Source: an uncultured Methanomicrobiales archaeon
GTDB lineage: Archaea > Thermoplasmatota > Thermoplasmata > Methanomassiliicoccales > Methanomethylophilaceae
NCBI GenBank assembly: GCA_937892275.1
Contig: CALAVG010000149.1
Location: 1 to 21,112, forward strand
Direction: 5' to 3'
Length of the DNA: 21,112 nt
Shown: positions 12,527 to 17,855 of the stretch, one piece after another
Layout: each line of letters begins with the position of its first letter
Position numbering within the stretch: position 1 is the first letter of the stretch
Program-made: the position numbers and the translations under genes
The notes under the pieces: model-generated
Databases searched by the model: none
What the model was told of the DNA's origin: nothing
What the model saw: the letters and a program-made list of their open reading frames with translations, nothing else

Positions 12527-14718
12527 CTCACCACCGCATATCCGGTCTGGGCATGGTTGAACTCGATCACCACTTCCAGCAGATTGCTGTTCTGTGTGAC
12601 TCTGCCCGTCAGCTCGTTCCCGTCGTCGTCGAACGCCTGGACCTGCACAGGGATACCCATGTCGTGGTGGATCTCCCATCTGTTGGACGGCGATTCCTGC
12701 TCGAAGTAGTATTTGTGCAGGGTGACATAGTCGCATGCATTGGGCGACAGCACCACATGCAGGCCGTCCACCGGAGGCTCCGACAGCACCACCTTCGCCT
12801 TGTTCGGCGTTATCGCATACACATCGGCCTTGACTATCCTTCCGGTGTCGGGCTCGCGGAATGATGCGAAGAAATCCTTGGTGGCGAATTTATGCGTCAG
12901 TATGAACTCCCTCTCGGTCTCGGACTGGATGGTCGTGGTGAAGCTGCCCTCATTGAGCCCGATCCCGATGGTGATCATTATGCTGTTCTCGGGTATCGGC
13001 TCGTAGAACCTCACGTTCACCGTGTTGGCGTCCTCTACGGTCACATCTGCGTCGACGAACATGCCTTCGGACAGCTCGAAGGTACTGGTCAGGGAGCGCA
13101 TCGTGTAGAATATATCCTCCGAACCGAGTGCATGCCTGACACGGAACACACTGTTCACACCGTCTCCCAGGACATCGATGTACTTCTTGGAGTAATCACT
13201 TCCCCCGCTTCCTCCGTTCCCGACGGTCTCCCACCATCTCGTCGAGGACTCCAACGCGGGGTTGACTCCCTTATTGTAATCCGCCTTGGAGATGTACATG
13301 GTGTTGCCGTAGACCACCACGGAATTGTTGTGGTACTCTGCGGCCGGGTCCCACTCCGGGATCGGGTTCTCCCTATCGGCCTTGGTGTCGAACATGTCGA
13401 GCACCATCTTCTCCGTGGGGATTTTCTGCTCCGACCTCTCCTCCGACCATTCGGTGATGACGTCGCTCTTGTCGACCTTGGTGTCAAAGGTGTCTTTGGT
13501 CAGCTTCTCGGAAGGTATCTTGGAGTCCGAAGGCTCATCCGCCCAGAATGTGACCAGCTGATCGTCGTCGAGCTTAAGGTCGAGACTGTCCTTGGTCAGC
13601 TTCGCCGATGCGATGTACCCGTCCGTGGTGGTGGATGCGTTCCATGCGGAGATGACCTGCGACCTGTCCAGCTTCAGTGCCAGCGCTTCGAGGACTATCC
13701 TCTCGCAGGGCACCTTCTTGGTCTGTCCCTGGCTGGGGATATCCGTGGTCCAGGATGTGAGGATTATATCATATTCTGTGACCGTGGACCACCATTCGCT
13801 GTTCTCCTCGACAGGGTCGTGCCCGATGTTCTTGCCCGCGGAGTCTACCTTGATGGAGATATACAGATTCTCGCTCCATACGACCACCGAATCCATCTGG
13901 TACTCCGTGTCGGAGTCCCAGTACGCCACGGACATGGTCTTCTTGGTGAATTCCTCGTCCAGAGTCTCTCTGACCAGTCTTGACGAGGGTATGGTCTCGT
14001 CCGTAGGGTCCGCCCAGTCTTTGTCCACTGGCAGGAACTTCGCCGGTACCTTGCCGTCCACGAGAGGCGCGACATCCAGTGTAAGGGCCATGTCCTTGTC
14101 GCCGTTGTAGGTGTGGTAGTCCATAACGAGCTGACCGGATTCGGGGTCGACGTAGGACTCCACGGGCATGACCACTCCATAATCCTTCCACAGATTGATG
14201 TATCCTACCACCGTGGGCTCGGAGTTGGGGGTCATCGAAGGGCAGTCGCACTTCTGTTTCTTGGAGCAGGTAATCGACTTCTTGAACGCGATGCCGTCTA
14301 TCGATGACAGCATGTAATCGGTGCTGCTCAGGTTGGCCACGCCAGTCTTGGGGTCGAAGGTCACGCCGTTCCTGACGAAGAACAGCTGGTACTCGACCTT
14401 CTGGGACGTCGCGTTGTGGGTGACCTCCCAAGGGATCGTGAACGTGTAACCGTCGAACGTGGGCGAATCGGACTTGGTCTCCGGGTCATAGATGGGCGTG
14501 GGCCCGTATGTGTAGGGTGTGCCGTCCCTGCGGTATACCGCGAACATGATATATGGTATGAATTTATCCCCGTCCAGGGATTCCTTGAGGAAGTCCAGCG
14601 GTTCGTATATGAAATGGAGCGTTGTGCTCGAGGCATCGTTTATCTGCCCGCTGTACTTCTTGTCCACGTTCTTGAACGATCTGGTCTCGTAGTTGAATAT
14701 CCTTGTTATATCTGTCAT
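12523..14718 (-). CDS. Baseplate upper (BppU-like) adhesin with repeats and two carbohydrate-binding-like modules
   Basis: The product is 731 aa. Residues 1-150 resemble a BppU N-terminal domain, the part of lactococcal-type baseplates that anchors receptor-binding proteins (GQINDASSTTLHFIYEPL; GYTFTIPWEVTHN). A cysteine cluster (C151, C157, C159) follows. Residues 230-262 and 321-450 contain about five units of a W...DxKIPSEKLTKDxxDxK.DKSDVI repeat. CBM5/12-like modules lie at 264-313 and 453-499. HxLG-type beta domains start at about 528, 608 and 684. Both ends overlap neighbours as ATGA/ATGATG, so it is the middle gene of a translationally coupled operon. The role is to present carbohydrate-binding and receptor-binding domains at the baseplate; the module names come from sequence likeness and the ligand is unknown. 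Long plus-strand open frames across it are antisense shadows. Confidence 0.9.
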   Translation of the reverse strand: MTDITRIFNYETRSFKNVDKKYSGQINDASSTTLHFIYEPLDFLKESLDGDKFIPYIMFAVYRRDGTPYTYGPTPIYDPETKSDSPTFDGYTFTIPWEVTHNATSQKVEYQLFFVRNGVTFDPKTGVANLSSTDYMLSSIDGIAFKKSITCSKKQKCDCPSMTPNSEPTVVGYINLWKDYGVVMPVESYVDPESGQLVMDYHTYNGDKDMALTLDVAPLVDGKVPAKFLPVDKDWADPTDETIPSSRLVRETLDEEFTKKTMSVAYWDSDTEYQMDSVVVWSENLYISIKVDSAGKNIGHDPVEENSEWWSTVTEYDIILTSWTTDIPSQGQTKKVPCERIVLEALALKLDRSQVISAWNASTTTDGYIASAKLTKDSLDLKLDDDQLVTFWADEPSDSKIPSEKLTKDTFDTKVDKSDVITEWSEERSEQKIPTEKMVLDMFDTKADRENPIPEWDPAAEYHNNSVVVYGNTMYISKADYNKGVNPALESSTRWWETVGNGGSGGSDYSKKYIDVLGDGVNSVFRVRHALGSEDIFYTMRSLTSTFELSEGMFVDADVTVEDANTVNVRFYEPIPENSIMITIGIGLNEGSFTTTIQSETEREFILTHKFATKDFFASFREPDTGRIVKADVYAITPNKAKVVLSEPPVDGLHVVLSPNACDYVTLHKYYFEQESPSNRWEIHHDMGIPVQVQAFDDDGNELTGRVTQNSNLLEVVIEFNHAQTGYAVVR
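13222..13362 (-). repeat. CBM5/12-like module, copy 2
   Basis: Residues 453-499 of the 731-aa protein: IPEWDPAAEYHNNSVVVYGN, then MYISKADYNKG and a closing RWWETV. Aromatic residues at the positions expected for sugar stacking are retained. Confidence 0.6.
13369..13755 (-). repeat. Tandem W...IPSEKL repeats
   Basis: Residues 322-450 hold four consecutive units of about 30-38 residues with consensus W-x(6-10)-K/Y-I-P/A-S-x-K-L-T-K-D-x-x-D-x-K-x-D-x-x-x-V-I. A further unit lies upstream (WADPTDETIPSSRLVRETL), and related units occur in the 571-aa neighbour. Such repeats form the shaft between adhesive domains in tail proteins. Confidence 0.75.
13780..13929 (-). repeat. CBM5/12-like module, copy 1
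   Basis: Residues 264-313 of the 731-aa protein: VAYWDSDTEYQMDSVVVWSE, NLYISIK, IGHDPVEENSEWW. It is nearest to the copy in the 571-aa protein (shared YQM.S.VV and IGHDPVE), indicating duplication between genes. Confidence 0.6.
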
Positions 14719-15629
14719 CCGAACACCACCAGGTACAATGTTGCATTGGCATGGGTCTCGCTCTCTTTGGATGTCACGTACACCGCCTCGTCGGTCACCT
14801 TCAGCTTGCAGTCCAGTACAGTACCGTCGTTGGCCCTGACCTGTACGCTGTAGATATTCGCGACTGTCGTATCGAGGTCATGCACAATAGGCACCGACAC
14901 ACCGGGCTTGAGCTGTTCGATAGGGTAGCGGTGGCCTTCCATCACCGTGAGATACACGCGCTTCGTGTTCACGCCCTCCTCCACTCTCGGAGGCTGGGCG
15001 ATGTTGTTCAGGAAGATGGTCTCGATGACGTTCACCTGCGCGCTGCGCTCGATGTTCCCGAGCTTATCCATCTGGGCATCGGTGAAGTTGTTGTCGCTCA
15101 GGACCTTCTCCCTTGTGGAGCCCGCGGATACGTAGGCTCTGTTAATCTTGCTGTCCAGACATGTCTGGAGATTGGTCTTCACCTTCCCCGTTCCCGTAGG
15201 GTTCTTAGGAGTCTCGGTCGGTACCTCGACTCTGAGTCCGGTCAGGTACGACGCTTCGGTGGTGGTCACATCGGTGGCCTTAAGATGGCCGTCGTTATCG
15301 GTGCCCATCATGAGCTGGGCGCCATAATCGAGGAAGAATATCGGCGATACGTCGATCCACTCGTATTCCTCGTCTCTCTTCGCGGAGCGGTACATGTGCC
15401 CATGTATCAGGATGTTCGGGTTGGTGTACTCGTCCCCTTTGAAGAAGGGATAATCCGTTCTTGTAGCGCCGAGATACTGGACGACGACCCCCTCGTTGAG
15501 CCTGTCCGGGTCCGGCATCGCCTCCGTGGAGCCGACGGCCATCCCCTGGGTCTTGCTCGAGAGCCTCCCCAGCGAATTGACGCTGTTCATATTGGTCAGT
15601 GGCATGATTGGTACAGGGGCGTCATCCAT
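14715..15629 (-). CDS. Tail fibre/baseplate protein with NFTDAQ..KL module
   Basis: The product is 304 aa. Residues 20-95 match a common tail-fibre attachment pattern (GVVVQYLGATRTDYPFFKGDEY ending in W.DVSP). Residues 177-205 carry LSDNNFTDAQMDKLGNIE and AQVNVIE, a widespread phage fibre module. Residues 247-304 form an HxL-type beta domain (VPIVHDLDTTVANIYSVQVR; LKVTDEAVYVTS). It is the first gene of the adhesin operon; its TGA overlaps the next ATG. The start is not certain: the ATG at 15629 has no ribosome binding site, while TTTATAA at 15629-15635 lies 27 nt before an in-frame ATG at 15605 (residue 9), matching the leaderless spacing seen elsewhere here. Either way the gene follows the 76-aa zinc protein by only a few nt. 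The role is structural, host recognition; the exact virion position is inferred. Confidence 0.88.
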   Translation of the reverse strand: MDDAPVPIMPLTNMNSVNSLGRLSSKTQGMAVGSTEAMPDPDRLNEGVVVQYLGATRTDYPFFKGDEYTNPNILIHGHMYRSAKRDEEYEWIDVSPIFFLDYGAQLMMGTDNDGHLKATDVTTTEASYLTGLRVEVPTETPKNPTGTGKVKTNLQTCLDSKINRAYVSAGSTREKVLSDNNFTDAQMDKLGNIERSAQVNVIETIFLNNIAQPPRVEEGVNTKRVYLTVMEGHRYPIEQLKPGVSVPIVHDLDTTVANIYSVQVRANDGTVLDCKLKVTDEAVYVTSKESETHANATLYLVVFG

Positions 15630-15636
15630 TATAAAC

Positions 15637-15867
15637 TCAATTTCGCTTAATACGGAGTCTGTTCACTTCCGCTACACGTTCCGAATGATAGCACCCGCAG
15701 GACCTTGTGAATCCCGCAATAAGATTGAATGTCTGCACCTGCGTTATCCTGCCGCAGTCGCACAGGCAGTTCCAGTAGACATGGTTGGAACGGCTGGGAG
15801 CTCTGTCGATGACGAGTAAACGCCCCATCCGTTGACCCGTCAGGTCTGTCTTCAATGGTCTTGCCAT
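15637..15867 (-). CDS. Small cysteine-rich zinc-binding protein (HNH/AP2-associated phage domain)
   Basis: The product is 76 aa. The sequence follows a familiar phage pattern: LTGQRMGRLLVIDRAPSR at residues 9-26, then YWNCLCDCG (C34, C36, C38) and SCGCYHSE (C57, C59, H61). This module is often the N-terminal part of HNH or AP2-type homing endonucleases, but is also found alone in viral genomes as a small DNA-binding protein. No HNH catalytic domain follows here. GAGGAG lies 3-8 nt upstream of the ATG. It is the first gene from the minus-strand side of a bidirectional promoter, and a 7-bp inverted repeat lies in its leader. It could regulate the downstream adhesin operon or be a remnant of a homing endonuclease; neither is shown by sequence. 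Confidence 0.8.
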   Translation of the reverse strand: MARPLKTDLTGQRMGRLLVIDRAPSRSNHVYWNCLCDCGRITQVQTFNLIAGFTRSCGCYHSERVAEVNRLRIKRN

Positions 15868-15887
15868 GAGCTCCTCTTCCGCTCCGT

Positions 15888-15908
15888 GTGTCTAACCCTA
15901 ATAGACAC
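15888..15908. promoter_or_regulatory. Inverted repeat in the leader of the zinc-protein/adhesin operon
   Basis: GTGTCTA and TAGACAC form a perfect 7-bp inverted repeat separated by 7 nt (ACCCTAA). It lies 20-40 nt upstream of the ATG at 15867, at the predicted transcription start for the minus-strand unit (about 25 nt from the TATA box). It is a candidate operator or leader hairpin. Confidence 0.5.
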
Positions 15909-15927
15909 TGATGCATCCACGGCTGGC

Positions 15928-15937
15928 TATTTAAATA
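15928..15937. promoter_or_regulatory. Symmetric TATA box, bidirectional promoter
   Basis: TATTTAAATA is a perfect palindrome between the divergent genes. To the right, its centre is 27 nt from the ATG at 15960, fitting a leaderless mRNA. To the left it would start near 15907 and give a leader of about 40 nt with the inverted repeat and a GAGGAG ribosome binding site. One element probably serves both directions. Confidence 0.65.
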
Positions 15938-15959
15938 CGTATAATCCTTGGCGAAACGT

Positions 15960-16310
15960 ATGTTACAGGAACTCATAAAGGAGTGGTCCACCCAATATGG
16001 TGTGGACCATACGAAGATCCAGAGCTGTTATTCTAATCTCGGGAACCATCTTCTCGGACTGACCAGTTACCCGTCACGCGACCCGCGCACCGCCAGGATA
16101 CAGGTGCACGAGTTCTTTGAAGATTATCCTCTGGCATCGAAATCCGTGCTGTGGCACGAGTACTGTCATGCGGAGAAATGGCTGAAAGATGGGAGAACGG
16201 ATGGCCACGGGTCTGCATGGCTGGGCAGATGCTGGCGCAAACCCCTTCTGACGATATTGGATCTATTCTACACTCAGATATTGTTCATCAAATACAAATT
16301 GAAAAAATGA
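15960..16310 (+). CDS. SprT-like zinc metallopeptidase domain protein
   Basis: The product is 116 aa and this is the only plus-strand gene. Residues 65-93 read WHEYCHAEKWLKDGRTDGHG followed by SAWLGRCWRKP: the HExxH zinc/catalytic motif (H66, E67, H70) plus a third histidine at 83 in an HG..W context. This is the SprT/YgjP-type spacing. RIQVHEFFEDYPLASKSVL before it fits the preceding strand and helix of that family. It lacks the C-terminal zinc ribbon of full SprT proteins and ends in a hydrophobic-basic tail (TQILFIKYKLKK). The ATG at 15960 is chosen because the TATA box lies 27 nt upstream; an in-frame TTG at 15948 would be the longer form. It converges on the membrane-protein pair and shares its terminator. 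SprT-like proteins act on DNA-crosslinked proteins in cells; in a virus the target is unknown. Confidence 0.85.
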   Translation: MLQELIKEWSTQYGVDHTKIQSCYSNLGNHLLGLTSYPSRDPRTARIQVHEFFEDYPLASKSVLWHEYCHAEKWLKDGRTDGHGSAWLGRCWRKPLLTILDLFYTQILFIKYKLKK

Positions 16311-16317
16311 AGGATTT

Positions 16318-16332
16318 GGGGGCTGGGCCCCC
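16318..16332. terminator. Bidirectional hairpin terminator
   Basis: GGGGGC-TGG-GCCCCC forms a 6-bp stem followed by TCTTTT on the plus strand, 8 nt after the SprT-like stop. On the minus strand it follows the 177-aa membrane gene and leads into CATTTTTTC. It ends both converging units. Confidence 0.8.
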
Positions 16333-16353
16333 TCTTTTAGGTTTATGGTATGC

Positions 16354-16887
16354 TCACTGCTTAGGCTGGAGCTGGTCCTGAGCGTACTGGACGTCCTCTT
16401 TGATGCCAACGATCTGGTCGACGACTGCCTTGATGCCCTCGTTGAGCATCTTGAGCAGGAAGTAGGCCACAATGACCATGACTATGACGAGGAACAGGAC
16501 ATATGTCGTGACATCGATGTCCACAAAGTACCTGGAGGCGATTGCGGACATGATGATCAGACTGATGACGGGGGTCGCCACCATGTCGATGAGCAGTGTT
16601 CCGATGTATTTGCCTTCGAACTTGGCTGCGGCTCCCTTCGAGTTGTCCTTGAATACAAGGGACACGATGAGAGGGAAGAGGATTCCCCCGAATACAGCCA
16701 GGATGAAGATCAGATCCTCGGACCCTGCAGGCATGAAGATGTTCTCGAACATGTTAGGATTCTCCTTTGCGTTCTCGAAAACAGCATCAGCCATGAATGC
16801 GACGATGATGTACAGCCCCAGGTTAGAAGGTGACTCCTTACCGTTGGCGACCTTCGTCGCTTCCACGGCTAACGACGCTGGATTCAT
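16354..16887 (-). CDS. Polytopic membrane protein, about four TM helices, unknown function
   Basis: The product is 177 aa and no family is recognised. Hydrophobic segments are visible at about residues 23-38 (LGLYIIVAFMADAVF), 58-79 (LIFILAVFGGILFPLIVSLV), 95-117 (IGTLLIDMVATPVISLIIM) and 127-147 (TTYVLFLVIVMVIVAYFLL). An amphipathic C-terminal helix follows (EGIKAVVDQIVGIKEDVQYA). The start is 4 nt after the stop of the anchored secreted protein, so the two form an operon under the TATA box at 17820-17828. Size and topology would allow a holin-like, immunity or superinfection-exclusion role, or a virion or host-membrane component; the sequence does not decide. It lies between tail modules and is closed by its own terminator, which is the layout of an accessory (moron-like) cassette. 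Confidence 0.85.
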   Translation of the reverse strand: MNPASLAVEATKVANGKESPSNLGLYIIVAFMADAVFENAKENPNMFENIFMPAGSEDLIFILAVFGGILFPLIVSLVFKDNSKGAAAKFEGKYIGTLLIDMVATPVISLIIMSAIASRYFVDIDVTTYVLFLVIVMVIVAYFLLKMLNEGIKAVVDQIVGIKEDVQYAQDQLQPKQ

Positions 16888-16891
16888 TCAA

Positions 16892-17785
16892 TCACTGCTT
16901 GGGGGGCTCCACTGCTTCCACGGCTGCCTTCTTTGCGTCCATCTTGGGCTTGATGTAGCCTTTGTATGCAAAGACTCCGCTGACCGCGATGAGTACTGCG
17001 AGCACGACGATGAATGCGTAGAAGAAGGTCTTGTTCTCCTTCTCGACTGCGGGGTGGTTGATGATGTACTCCTCGACTGCTGCCTGCTTGGCCTTCTCGA
17101 CCATCTCGGGGGAGATATAGTCCTTGTACTTGGCGACTGCGTCATCGATGGCCTCTGCGACCTCCTCGGGAGAGGAATAGTCTGCATAGAATGCCTCGAC
17201 GATTGCGACCGCTGCGGCGACTGCTGCCTCGGCATCCTCTTCGAAGACGACATCGTATGTGATATCCTTTGTGAGCTTTGCAGCTCCATCTGCAGGGATC
17301 ATGTCTGTCCAGATGATTTCTGTGCTGAGTCCAGACTTGATTTCACCAGTCTTGCTGATTTCAACAGAGCAGAAGATCTTAAGTCCCTCGAGGATGTCTT
17401 CATTCTCAATAGAAATCTTTTTCTCCTGATCAGTTGCAACAAGAGGAACAGTGACTGTCATTCCCTTGATGAGTTTGTTGTTCTTCAGAATGTCGTAATA
17501 CCCTTTGTTAAGGATCGTGATCTTCTCCTCAAAATCGTCGTCGAGTGTTGCAACGTAATAGATGACTCCGTTTCCAGACTCGATGAATGTCAGGACGCCG
17601 TTGGCATCATCTATGTATGCTCCCTCGAAAACAAGCGTGAGCTTCTTTCCAGCTGTATATGATGTCGTCTCTGCGTTGGTATCTCCGGCATCATTCACCT
17701 CTGTAACGGCCATTACTCCGAATCCGGCGAAGGCCATTACGAAGACAGCGAGCGCTGCGATAAATTTAGTTGTAATTCCATTCAT
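16892..17785 (-). CDS. Secreted, C-terminally membrane-anchored protein, unknown function
   Basis: The product is 297 aa. The N-terminus is a signal peptide (MNGITTKFIAALAVFVMAFA, likely cleaved near residues 26-33). Residues about 40-180 form a beta-rich extracytoplasmic domain with one cysteine. Residues 183-245 are an alanine/glutamate helical stalk containing a near-duplicate of 20 residues: YADYSSPEEVAEAIDDAVAK, then YKDYISPEMVEKAKQAAVEE. One TM helix at 253-273 (TFFYAFIVVLAVLIAVSGVF) is followed by a basic, then proline-ending cytoplasmic tail. It would be displayed on the outer face of the host membrane. The codon region 17300-17560 is more AT-rich than its neighbours, which may reflect acquisition. 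An ATG at 17800 (5 codons longer) is also possible; 17785 is chosen for the signal-peptide shape. It is paired with the 4-TM protein. It could be an exclusion factor, a host-derived surface protein or a virus-made receptor mask; all are inference. Confidence 0.85.
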   Translation of the reverse strand: MNGITTKFIAALAVFVMAFAGFGVMAVTEVNDAGDTNAETTSYTAGKKLTLVFEGAYIDDANGVLTFIESGNGVIYYVATLDDDFEEKITILNKGYYDILKNNKLIKGMTVTVPLVATDQEKKISIENEDILEGLKIFCSVEISKTGEIKSGLSTEIIWTDMIPADGAAKLTKDITYDVVFEEDAEAAVAAAVAIVEAFYADYSSPEEVAEAIDDAVAKYKDYISPEMVEKAKQAAVEEYIINHPAVEKENKTFFYAFIVVLAVLIAVSGVFAYKGYIKPKMDAKKAAVEAVEPPKQ

Positions 17786-17795
17786 GGGTATACCC
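17786..17795. promoter_or_regulatory. Palindrome GGGTATACCC abutting a start codon
   Basis: This 10-bp perfect palindrome lies directly before the ATG at 17785 and just downstream of the predicted transcription start (about 17798). A repressor bound here would block the membrane-protein operon. The core GGTATACC is found in the same place before the ATG at 819. Confidence 0.4.
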
Positions 17796-17819
17796 CACAT
17801 GTCATCATATCTATGGATG

Positions 17820-17828
17820 TTATAAAGG
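17820..17828 (-). promoter_or_regulatory. TATA box of the membrane-protein operon
   Basis: The minus strand reads CCTTTATAA, centred 23 nt before an ATG at 17800 and 38 nt before the ATG at 17785. It gives the membrane pair its own promoter, independent of the tail genes upstream. Confidence 0.75.
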
Positions 17829-17855
17829 TGATAGATTCACATGTCAGCCGCGCCG

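Noticed and set aside
12527..12736. N-terminal extension of the 571-aa baseplate protein by 70 residues
   Set aside because: The extension is basic, low-complexity shadow of the upstream gene's C-terminus, and the ATG at 12526 sits at a coupled stop-start overlap.
12892..13983. 363-aa plus-strand open frame opposite the 731-aa gene
   Set aside because: Valine/arginine/leucine-rich antisense shadow in a GC-rich gene; no start signals.
14703..15650. 315-aa plus-strand open frame opposite the 304-aa fibre gene
   Set aside because: It mirrors the real gene almost end to end; the minus-strand product has recognised fibre modules and coupled overlaps.
16472..17662. 396-aa plus-strand open frame opposite the membrane-protein genes
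   Set aside because: It reads antisense through two genes with clear TM segments and signal peptide, has runs of Met/Thr then Cys/Leu/Asp, and has no promoter or ribosome binding site.
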